Shown: one piece after another, positions 1-5,241 of the stretch
Numbering within the stretch: the first letter of the stretch is position 1
Layout of the letters: each line of letters starts with the position of its first letter
From: an uncultured bacterium
GTDB lineage: Bacteria; DRYD01
Assembly: GCA_937927985.1 (NCBI GenBank)
Contig: CALFWH010000029.1
Coordinates: 1 to 5,241, forward strand
DNA: 5,241 bases
Reading direction: 5' to 3'
Program-made: the position numbers and the translations under genes
Notes under the pieces: model-generated
Databases searched by the model: none
The model's input: the letters and a program-made list of their open reading frames with translations, nothing else
What the model was told of the DNA's origin: nothing

Positions 1-1482
1 AGTTATGGTAATTTTAAGCCCATACTCATAAACAATCTGGAATTGTTTTTTGATAATATAAACATCTATGATTTTATTAAAAAATCTGATCTAAAAAGTT
101 TATTAATTTTACCTATTAAAAGTGAATTAACCGATTATAGTCCTGTATTGCTAGTTTTTAGTTTAAAAAATAGATTTGATGAGGAAAGCATTGAATTGCT
201 ATACAGTTTAGCTAATCATTTTAGTATATTCTTTGAGAATGCTTCTATATATTCGTTTTTAGAGGAGAGATTGAAAGCTACTGATATTTTGTATAATTTC
301 TTGAGAATAGTTACTTCTGTATTAGATCCTTACAATGTGGTTATTAATTCTAAGGATTTTCTATATGAACTTACAAAAGCAGAAATAATTTACTTTATAT
401 TGAAAAGATATGATCGTTTTGATATCGTATACAAGCACCCAGATCAAAATAATATTGATAACAGCTTAATTATTAAATCTCTAAATTTATTGGGCACTAC
501 TGTTATTTCTATTAATTTTAAAAATTTTTCTTCTAACAAAAATTTTAAGAAAATATGGACAGAATTTGTAAAATTAAATCCCAATCTTAAGCAATTATTC
601 ATCATTCCTTTGGTTTATTTAAGAGAAATTTTGGGATATATAATATTAGGTTTAACAAAGGAGAATTTAAACGAAAATTTATTATGGATATTAACTAATA
701 TACCTTATGCTCTGTCTACTCCACTTAAGAATTCCATGATAATGCAAGAACAAGTAGAAATATCTAACATAATTAGACAATCTTTAATAACTAAGATAGA
801 AAGGCAGAATTTATTGAAGAGAGGTATAGATTTGTATTACAAACACATAACTTCAAGAGAGATAACTGCTGATTGGATAGAATTAATTGAGAAAGATGAA
901 GGGATTATAGTTATTGTCGCAGATGTATCTGGCAAAGGGGCCAGATCTGCAATTTATACTGCTCAAGCTAAATTTGCTGCTAAATCACTCTTTCAAACTA
1001 TAAACGATTTTCAGTACGCTGTTAATCAACTCAATAATATCCTCTCCTCTACCGTCTCTGATAATACTTTCATTACTATGTTTGCTACTTATATATACAG
1101 GAAAGATAATAAAATATATTGTAAATATTTAAGTGCTGGCCACGAACCTATGATTATAATAAAAAAATCTAAAGAATTAGTAGCCTTAACTACTAAAGAT
1201 ATTCCACTTTGTATAGATAAAGATTATTTCTATCAACCCAATACTTATGAATTAGAAAAAGGGGATATAATTTTTTTATATACTGATGGAGTCATAGATA
1301 TAAAAAACGAAAATAATCAAACCTTTGGTAGAGAAAGATTAATTAGTTTATTAGAAAACATTCAAACTGATGATGTTAAACATTTAACAGAGAACATCTA
1401 TATTCAAGTGATGAAATTTAGTAGCTCTCCATTATCTAATCCACCTGATGATATAACTTTACTTTTTATGAAGGTTTTGTAG
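1..1482 (+). CDS. GAF-GAF-PP2C (SpoIIE/RsbU-type) serine phosphatase, 5' truncated
   Basis: The reading frame is open from the first base, so 493 residues are visible and the true start lies upstream. A TTG at base 43 could be read as a start, but it has no ribosome binding site and falls inside a domain. Residues about 1-90 look like the C-terminal half of a GAF domain, ending in the typical helix (FFENASIY). Residues about 92-250 fit a second, divergent GAF. A linker helix with IIRQSL (about 258-263) matches the pre-catalytic segment of RsbU-type enzymes. The PP2C/SpoIIE domain fills about 280-493: TADW (290-293, at the usual GGDxYD position), ADVSGKG (307-313), MFATY, SAGHEP, YTDG (427-430) and a terminal DDITLL (483-488). 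The metal-binding aspartates appear intact, so it is probably active. Family members dephosphorylate phosphoserine anti-anti-sigma proteins in partner-switching systems; no such partner is in view. It appears cytosolic, with no membrane segment visible. It is followed 41 bases later by trxB. Confidence 0.88.
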   Translation, partial: SYGNFKPILINNLELFFDNINIYDFIKKSDLKSLLILPIKSELTDYSPVLLVFSLKNRFDEESIELLYSLANHFSIFFENASIYSFLEERLKATDILYNFLRIVTSVLDPYNVVINSKDFLYELTKAEIIYFILKRYDRFDIVYKHPDQNNIDNSLIIKSLNLLGTTVISINFKNFSSNKNFKKIWTEFVKLNPNLKQLFIIPLVYLREILGYIILGLTKENLNENLLWILTNIPYALSTPLKNSMIMQEQVEISNIIRQSLITKIERQNLLKRGIDLYYKHITSREITADWIELIEKDEGIIVIVADVSGKGARSAIYTAQAKFAAKSLFQTINDFQYAVNQLNNILSSTVSDNTFITMFATYIYRKDNKIYCKYLSAGHEPMIIIKKSKELVALTTKDIPLCIDKDYFYQPNTYELEKGDIIFLYTDGVIDIKNENNQTFGRERLISLLENIQTDDVKHLTENIYIQVMKFSSSPLSNPPDDITLLFMKVL

Positions 1483-1507
1483 TTTATGGATGTAGAATAA
1501 TTATAAA

Positions 1508-1516
1508 GAGAGGTGG
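1508..1516 (+). promoter_or_regulatory. Shine-Dalgarno site of trxB
   Basis: GAGAGGTGG lies 7 bases before the ATG at 1524 and is strongly complementary to the 3' end of 16S rRNA. It fixes the trxB start. I see no convincing promoter or terminator in the 41-base gap after the phosphatase gene, which favours read-through from upstream. Confidence 0.85.
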
Positions 1517-1523
1517 TAGAATA

Positions 1524-2468
1524 ATGTACGATTGTGCTATAGTGGGAGCTGGAGCAGCTGGGCTATCTGCAGCTATATACGCTGCAAGACTGGGATTAAA
1601 AACTATTGTTTTTGAAAAGCAATTTCCGGGGGGACAGTTACTTCTCACCGAAGAAATAGAAAATTACCCCGGTTTTATAAAAGTTAGTGGATCTAAAATA
1701 GCTCAGATAATGGCAGAGCAAGCTAAATTGGCTGGTGCCCAAATAAATACCCTAGAGGAAGTCGAAAAAATCGAAAAAAATGGACATATTATAAAAATAA
1801 CTACTTCTAATGGACAATATGAATCCCTAAGTTTAATAATAACAGCTGGTATGACCCATAGAAAACTATCTGTTAAAGGAGAAGATGAATTTTTAGGTAG
1901 AGGAGTATCTTATTGTGCCCTTTGTGATGGAGCCTTTTTTAAAGGAAAAGTTATTGCAGTTGTTGGTGGGGGAAATAGCGCCCTACAAGAAACAACCTAT
2001 CTTGCTAATATAGTATCTAAAGTATATCTCATCCATCGAAGAGATCAATTCAGAGCCTTTAAATACCTCCAAGATAGAGTATTTAACCTAAAAAATGTCG
2101 AAATAATCTGGAACACAATAGTACAAGAAATAAAAGGAAGTAATAAAGTTGAAAAATTAGTACTGAAAAATTTAAAAAATAACCAAGTTTATGAATTAGA
2201 AGTAGATGGATTATTTATTTTCATTGGTTTTGAAACTAAAACAGATATATACAAAGATTTTGTAGAATTAGACGAATATGGATTTATAAAAACTGATCAT
2301 CATATGAAAACTAAAACAGAGGGTATATTTGCTGCTGGAGATATAAGAAGTGGAAGTGAAAAACAATTAGTTACTTCTGCTTCTGATGGAGCTATAGCTG
2401 CTATCAGAGCTTTTGAATACGTCAAAAATTTAAAGGAAATAAGTGAGGGTATTCATATACAGAGATGA
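1524..2468 (+). CDS. trxB: Thioredoxin reductase (NADPH), FAD-dependent
   Basis: The 314-residue protein has the normal length and motif order of low-molecular-weight bacterial thioredoxin reductases. It begins with the FAD-binding GAGAAG (8-13), followed by PGGQL (35-39) and ENYPG (46-50). The redox-active disulfide is CALC (131-134) followed by DG. The NADPH-binding fold shows GGGNSA (148-153) and HRRDQFRA (171-178), whose arginines fit NADPH preference. The second FAD contact is AAGD (270-273), and the [13 protein letters not shown] helix (281-293) follows. The enzyme passes electrons from NADPH through FAD to thioredoxin in the cytosol, supporting ribonucleotide reductase, peroxidases and disulfide repair. 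No thioredoxin gene lies beside it. The start is set by a strong ribosome binding site. The stop is TGA, and the last 26 bases overlap the next gene. Related flavoproteins such as ferredoxin-dependent reductases share this fold, but the HRR motif argues for the NADPH enzyme. Confidence 0.95.
   Translation: MYDCAIVGAGAAGLSAAIYAARLGLKTIVFEKQFPGGQLLLTEEIENYPGFIKVSGSKIAQIMAEQAKLAGAQINTLEEVEKIEKNGHIIKITTSNGQYESLSLIITAGMTHRKLSVKGEDEFLGRGVSYCALCDGAFFKGKVIAVVGGGNSALQETTYLANIVSKVYLIHRRDQFRAFKYLQDRVFNLKNVEIIWNTIVQEIKGSNKVEKLVLKNLKNNQVYELEVDGLFIFIGFETKTDIYKDFVELDEYGFIKTDHHMKTKTEGIFAAGDIRSGSEKQLVTSASDGAIAAIRAFEYVKNLKEISEGIHIQR
2432..2437 (+). promoter_or_regulatory. Internal Shine-Dalgarno site of the GT9 gene, inside trxB
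   Basis: AAAGGA ends 5 bases before the GTG at 2443 and lies within the last codons of trxB. An in-frame TAA sits directly before the GTG (2440-2442), so no longer start is possible. The layout suggests that ribosomes finishing trxB help initiate the next gene. Confidence 0.65.
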
Positions 2469-3444
2469 TGGATTAGGTGACGCTCTGTTCACCCTCCCTA
2501 CCTTAAAAATTATCCTCCAAAATCTAAATCAAAAAGATCAAATATTCTTTGTAAGTAACTACTCTAAATTCATTCAAAAAATATTAAACGATCAAAGAAT
2601 CATAAACTATTCAGTAAAAGATTTTTGTAATGATTTTATTAAAGATAAAAATTCAAATGATATAATTTTCGATATAGCTATTTTTTTAGGTCCCTGGGGA
2701 AAAATAAAAAATATTAAACATTTTACCCAGATTATTAAAACTAAAGCTAAATTTAAATTTATTTCATCTTATCAATCAAAAATTCTTTTTAATTTCCTTA
2801 TAAATTTCCTTAAACATTTTCTTAAAGAAAACTATTTTTTTATAAATTTTGAAAAAATTTTTGAAGGACATGACATTCTTAACACTTTTAACTTTATAAA
2901 TGAATCTTTCAAAATTTCAAATTTTTTATCTTTAGATAAATATAAAGAACAAGTTTTTAGTTTTTATGATTATGAAAAATTTTTCGAAAATGCTGCTAAT
3001 AATAGGAAAAATAAGATTATTTTACATTTTACTTATAAATCTTTAAAATTGGGTTTTAGTGTGAAAGATTACCAAAATTTAATAAATCTTATTAACGAAT
3101 ATATTGAAAAAAATTGGGAGGATGGAAGTTTATTAGTGGTTTTTGGTCCTTATGAAGAAAAGTATTTTAATTTATTGGATATAAAGAATAAGGTTATTAT
3201 AAGTGAATTATGGGATTATGTGGAGTTATGTTTAGAAAGTAGGGGGATTATAGGTTTTGATACTGGTCCTGTACATTTAGCCGCTTTTTTTAATGTACCT
3301 TTCGTTTTATCTGTTTTTCCTGATAATGGGTTTGATTATAGGGTTAAAAGATGGAGTCCTTTTTCTAATAAATCTAAAATATACCTTTTTAAATATTCTA
3401 GTTTAAAAGAAAAGGTAATTGATTTTTTATATGATATAAAATAA
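2443..3444 (+). CDS. Family 9 glycosyltransferase (heptosyltransferase-like)
   Basis: The protein has 333 residues, close to the usual length of family 9 glycosyltransferases. The N-terminus reads [21 protein letters not shown] once GTG is taken as Met, matching the family's opening strand and the conserved GD(A/V)L.T.P motif (12-21). This supports the GTG start even though it overlaps trxB by 26 bases. The C-terminal nucleotide-sugar half carries LHFTYKSLK (194-202), VVFGP (232-236) and the hallmark [16 protein letters not shown] (273-288). The middle, about 85-185, is very rich in Lys, Phe and Asn and weakly conserved. GT9 enzymes are GT-B fold and usually transfer heptose from ADP-heptose to the lipopolysaccharide inner core at the cytoplasmic face of the inner membrane. 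Substrate cannot be read from the sequence, and some GT9 proteins use other sugars. It is the last gene of its operon and is followed by a terminator. Confidence 0.87.
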   Translation: MRVFIYRDDGLGDALFTLPTLKIILQNLNQKDQIFFVSNYSKFIQKILNDQRIINYSVKDFCNDFIKDKNSNDIIFDIAIFLGPWGKIKNIKHFTQIIKTKAKFKFISSYQSKILFNFLINFLKHFLKENYFFINFEKIFEGHDILNTFNFINESFKISNFLSLDKYKEQVFSFYDYEKFFENAANNRKNKIILHFTYKSLKLGFSVKDYQNLINLINEYIEKNWEDGSLLVVFGPYEEKYFNLLDIKNKVIISELWDYVELCLESRGIIGFDTGPVHLAAFFNVPFVLSVFPDNGFDYRVKRWSPFSNKSKIYLFKYSSLKEKVIDFLYDIK

Positions 3445-3453
3445 AAAAAATAG

Positions 3454-3485
3454 AAGGGGAGATTGTACTCCCCTTATTTTTCTTT
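3454..3485. terminator. Bidirectional rho-independent terminator between convergent genes
   Basis: A perfect 8-bp stem pairs AAGGGGAG (3454-3461) with CTCCCCTT (3468-3475) around a 6-base loop (ATTGTA). On the + strand it is followed by ATTTTTCTTTT. On the - strand it is followed, after two bases, by a T-rich run formed by the A-tract at 3443-3450. It starts 10 bases after the GT9 stop and lies about 45 bases past the stop of the - strand gene, so it can end both transcripts. Confidence 0.9.
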
Positions 3486-3520
3486 TATCTTTTATATTCT
3501 CTTATATTAGACTTTGTTTG

Positions 3521-4174
3521 CTAAATGAGATTATTTTGGGTAGGGTTTGCAGTAACATTAGCTCCTAAGGTAGGTTGTGCTGCTGTACCTAGAGGGTTAA
3601 CTGCTTGGGATGGGTTTAAACCTCCTGCTAAGAGGGGGTTTACACCTCCTATTCCTTGTCCTCCACATTTTTGTAGTATTTGTTGAGCCATTTGATCTAC
3701 TTCGGGTTTAAGGGGTAGATTCATTGATTTTACCATCATATAGTCTTGTTGTAGCTTTTGTACTGCTTGTTGTAAACCTTGTCCTCCTTGTTGTAAAAAT
3801 TGTTGTACCATCGTTATATCTTGTAGGATTAATTCATTTGGATCGTTTTGGTTTTGATTTGGATTATTTTGTGCTTGTTGTGCTTGTTGTGGCTGTTGTA
3901 ATTTTGAAGAACTAGGGTTTTCTTGTGATTTATTTTGAAGTTGTTTTTTAAACTCTTCTATTTCTTTTTTAAGTTTATCTATTTCTTCTTGTAGTTTTTT
4001 CTTATCTTCGTTTTTATCAGTATTATCCTTATCCTTAGTTGGGTCCTCACTTGGTTTTGAATCATCTGTTTTCTTTGAATCTTCTATTTTTGAAGATTCA
4101 TTAATTTGTGAACTTTGAGGAATTGAAGATGTTGTGTTAGATATTCCAGATCCTGCATTTTTTATTTCTGACAT
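3521..4174 (-). CDS. Low-complexity coiled-coil, Gln/Asn-rich protein of unknown function
   Basis: The product has 217 residues and belongs to no family I recognise. The ATG at 4174 is chosen because GGGAGGTGA lies 5 bases upstream; a GTG at 4183 gives three more residues but is itself part of that binding site. The layout is: a Ser/Thr/Asp/Lys-rich, probably disordered segment (about 1-55); a charged heptad-like coiled coil (about 58-82, LQEEIDKLKKEIEEFKKQL); a Gln/Asn/Pro-rich stretch (about 83-112) with a QQA repeat; a short segment likely to be helical (about 113-170); and a Gly/Asn/Pro/Ala-rich tail with VNPLLAGGLNP- and VNPLG-type repeats (about 175-217). There is one Cys (170) and no Trp. 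No signal peptide or membrane segment is seen. It is transcribed alone, away from the GT4 gene and towards the GT9 terminator. The clean frame, strong ribosome binding site and flanking signals argue that it is real. A structural, scaffolding or stress-related disordered protein is possible but unproven. Confidence 0.8.
   Translation of the reverse strand: MSEIKNAGSGISNTTSSIPQSSQINESSKIEDSKKTDDSKPSEDPTKDKDNTDKNEDKKKLQEEIDKLKKEIEEFKKQLQNKSQENPSSSKLQQPQQAQQAQNNPNQNQNDPNELILQDITMVQQFLQQGGQGLQQAVQKLQQDYMMVKSMNLPLKPEVDQMAQQILQKCGGQGIGGVNPLLAGGLNPSQAVNPLGTAAQPTLGANVTANPTQNNLI
3872..3898 (-). repeat. 9-bp tandem repeat encoding QQA/QQP units
   Basis: Read on the + strand, TGCTTGTTG occurs at 3872-3880 and 3881-3889, followed by a degenerate copy TGGCTGTTG at 3890-3898. 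On the coding strand it gives the QPQQAQQAQ part of the low-complexity protein. A whole-codon unit like this can expand or shrink without breaking the frame. Confidence 0.8.
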
Positions 4175-4179
4175 TTTAA

Positions 4180-4188
4180 TCACCTCCC
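4180..4188 (-). promoter_or_regulatory. Strong Shine-Dalgarno site of the low-complexity protein gene
   Basis: Read on the - strand, GGGAGGTGA is an almost ideal anti-16S match, with GGAGG ending 8 bases before the ATG at 4174. It decides the start and shows that the GTG at 4183-4181 is part of the binding site rather than the initiation codon. Confidence 0.85.
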
Positions 4189-4194
4189 TGTATA

Positions 4195-4222
4195 TCTATA
4201 GGATTTTTAGTTTTTAGAGCAA
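4195..4222 (-). promoter_or_regulatory. Candidate sigma-70-type promoter for the low-complexity protein gene
   Basis: On the - strand, TTGCTC (4222-4217) and TATAGA (4200-4195) are separated by 16 bases; each matches its consensus at 4 of 6 positions. Transcription would begin near 4188, giving a very short leader that still includes the ribosome binding site. In such AT-rich DNA chance matches are common, so this is tentative. Confidence 0.35.
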
Positions 4223-4225
4223 GCG

Positions 4226-4275
4226 TTTTTTTGTTAAAAATGTAAAAAAAAATGATTTTTTGTTAAAAATTGTAA
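4226..4275. repeat. Pair of near-identical direct repeats in the divergent intergenic region
   Basis: Copy 1 (4226-4245) reads T7-GTTAAAAATGTAA. Copy 2 (4256-4275) reads T6-GTTAAAAATTGTAA, differing by one T in the leading tract and one inserted T. The G in each copy is 29 bases from the other, close to three helical turns. The second copy overlaps the -35 region of the + strand promoter. This is a plausible operator or UP-like element between the divergent genes; the binding factor is unknown. Confidence 0.6.
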
Positions 4276-4299
4276 GGTTCTTAATTTTTTATGTATAAT
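4270..4299 (+). promoter_or_regulatory. Probable sigma-70-type promoter of the GT4 gene
   Basis: A perfect TATAAT (4294-4299) is preceded by TTGTAA (4270-4275, 4 of 6 matches to TTGACA) with an 18-base spacer. T- and A-tracts lie upstream. Expected initiation is near 4306-4310, almost at the start codon. Confidence 0.6.
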
Positions 4300-4309
4300 A
4301 GTATAAACT

Positions 4310-5241
4310 ATGAAAAGTATATTAATAATGAATGAAAATATTAATTTGGATATAGATTCTCGATTTATAAGGCAACTTAAAATGCTTCAAAAAGAAGATT
4401 TCAAAATAACTGTCTTGGGTTACAATAAATTCAATGAATTTATGTTCCATAAATCCATTGAATTTAAAAATGTTGAATTTTTACCTATTGATAAAACAAA
4501 AGTAAAAAGAATTCTTAGTTTAAAAACCTTCTTTAGAAAATTAAAGTTATTTAAATTTTATTATTTTAACCTTGATGTAGTTAATAATGTCTATAACAAT
4601 TTAAAAAACAAAAAATTTGATGTAGTTTTAGTAAATGATACTTTTTTTGTTCCCTTGGCTTATGAATTGAAAAAAATATATGGGTGTAAACTTATTTTTG
4701 ATGCTCATGAATATTATCCATTAGAATTCGAGGATGATCCAAAGTGGATGATTGAAGAAAAACCCTTTAAAGATTGGATAGTATCAACTTACTATCCTAA
4801 AGCCGATACAATTTTTACCGTTTCTAAATCTATCGCTATGGAATATCAAAAAAATTACAATATCAATCCTATTGTTTTTATGAATACTACCAATTTTTAC
4901 GATATTAACCCTGTTTTTAACAGCGGTAAAGTAATAAAGATGGTTTACCATGGAGGAATAAATCCTTCTAGAAGATTAGAGAATTTAGTACAAGCAGTAA
5001 AAAAATTAAAGGGAAAAGTAGAATTAGATATGTTTTTAATAGGAAAAAGTAGTAAATACTATAAAGAATTTTATGAGTTTGCAAAAGAAGTGGCCAATAT
5101 AAGAATACTTGATCCTGTTGATCCTGATAGACTAATTTATAAACTAAACAGTTACGATCTGGGAATTTGTTATATTTATCCTACTAATTTTAATAATAAA
5201 AATGCTTTACCGAATAAATTTTTTGAGTGTATACAATCTAG
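4310..5241 (+). CDS. Family 4-type glycosyltransferase, 3' truncated by window end
   Basis: An uninterrupted frame from the ATG at 4310 gives 310 residues and is still open at the last base. An in-frame TAA at 4304 limits the start to 4310 or later. The N-terminus MKSILIMNENINLDIDSRF followed by KITVLGYN matches the usual GT4 opening (first strand, then D.R near a helix, then the VTVLG-type strand), which supports this ATG. Further GT-B motifs are FDAHEYYP (130-137), FTVSKSIA (169-176), the domain-two start YHGGINPSRRLENLV (213-227), LIGKSS (243-248) and LPNKFFECIQ (300-309), where E306 begins the E-x7-E region whose end lies outside the window. Such enzymes transfer an activated sugar to a glycan or lipid at the inner membrane; donor and acceptor cannot be told. 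It is divergent from the low-complexity gene and lacks a ribosome binding site. Together with the GT9 gene it suggests a surface polysaccharide locus. Confidence 0.88.
   Translation, partial: MKSILIMNENINLDIDSRFIRQLKMLQKEDFKITVLGYNKFNEFMFHKSIEFKNVEFLPIDKTKVKRILSLKTFFRKLKLFKFYYFNLDVVNNVYNNLKNKKFDVVLVNDTFFVPLAYELKKIYGCKLIFDAHEYYPLEFEDDPKWMIEEKPFKDWIVSTYYPKADTIFTVSKSIAMEYQKNYNINPIVFMNTTNFYDINPVFNSGKVIKMVYHGGINPSRRLENLVQAVKKLKGKVELDMFLIGKSSKYYKEFYEFAKEVANIRILDPVDPDRLIYKLNSYDLGICYIYPTNFNNKNALPNKFFECIQS

Noticed and set aside
43..45. TTG as start of the phosphatase gene.
   Set aside because: The frame is open to base 1, there is no ribosome binding site before the TTG, and the preceding residues continue the GAF-like sequence. 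The gene is cut by the window edge.
1477..1507. Possible trxB promoter (TTGTAG and TATAAA).
   Set aside because: The spacer would be 19 bases and both boxes are weak; in AT-rich DNA this is not distinguishable from chance.
3872..3898. Possible CRISPR-like or regulatory repeat array.
   Set aside because: The units are 9 bases, adjacent without spacers, and in frame within a Gln-rich coding segment.
3724..3915. A 63-codon + strand frame encoding a very hydrophobic Val/Leu-rich peptide, resembling a small membrane protein.
   Set aside because: It lies fully antisense to the low-complexity gene. Its hydrophobicity follows directly from reading CAA/CAG-rich Gln codons on the opposite strand as TTG/TTT/GTT-type codons. 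No ribosome binding site or promoter supports it.
4175..4183. Upstream GTG start for the - strand protein (220 residues).
   Set aside because: This GTG is part of the GGGAGGTGA ribosome binding site, and the ATG at 4174 has ideal spacing from it.
4226..4275. Replication origin iterons or DnaA boxes in the AT-rich divergent spacer.
   Set aside because: There are only two copies, no TTATCCACA-type DnaA box, and no replication gene nearby; a promoter/operator reading is simpler.

Overview
The window comes from a very AT-rich bacterial genome (roughly 25-30% G+C by eye). TGA terminates trxB and tryptophan is written TGG, so the standard bacterial code applies and mycoplasma-type recoding is excluded. 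A family 9 glycosyltransferase (the lipopolysaccharide heptosyltransferase family) next to a family 4 glycosyltransferase suggests cell-surface glycan synthesis, most often in a diderm (two-membrane) bacterium. The lineage cannot be fixed from this sequence.

Left part (1-3444, all + strand): three genes run closely together. The first is the 3' part of a regulatory phosphatase with two GAF-like sensor domains and a PP2C/SpoIIE (RsbU-type) catalytic domain; its 5' end lies before the window. After 41 bases comes a complete thioredoxin reductase (trxB) with a strong ribosome binding site. The third gene, a family 9 glycosyltransferase, starts with GTG inside the end of trxB (26-base overlap). 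Its binding site is embedded in trxB codons, so the two are probably translationally coupled. The three roles (signalling, redox, surface glycan) do not form an obvious pathway, so this looks like a co-transcribed but functionally mixed operon.

Middle part (3454-4174): a perfect 8-bp GC-rich hairpin with T-tracts on both sides forms a bidirectional terminator. It separates the operon from a convergent - strand gene encoding a 217-residue low-complexity protein (Ser/Asp/Lys-rich, then coiled coil, Gln/Asn-rich, short helical core, and Gly/Asn/Pro-rich tail). I recognise no family for it, and it is the least explained gene here.

Right part (4175-5241): a divergent intergenic region of about 135 bases carries two near-identical 20-base direct repeats within A/T-tracts phased at about 10 bp, plus candidate promoters in both directions. 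The + strand promoter drives a family 4 glycosyltransferase that runs off the window end. This gene has no Shine-Dalgarno sequence, and its TATAAT box ends only 10 bases before the ATG, so its mRNA is probably leaderless or nearly so, in contrast to its neighbours.

I found no tRNA, rRNA, CRISPR array, insertion sequence or recognisable new system. The most interesting leads are the low-complexity orphan protein and the unusual divergent control region beside it.
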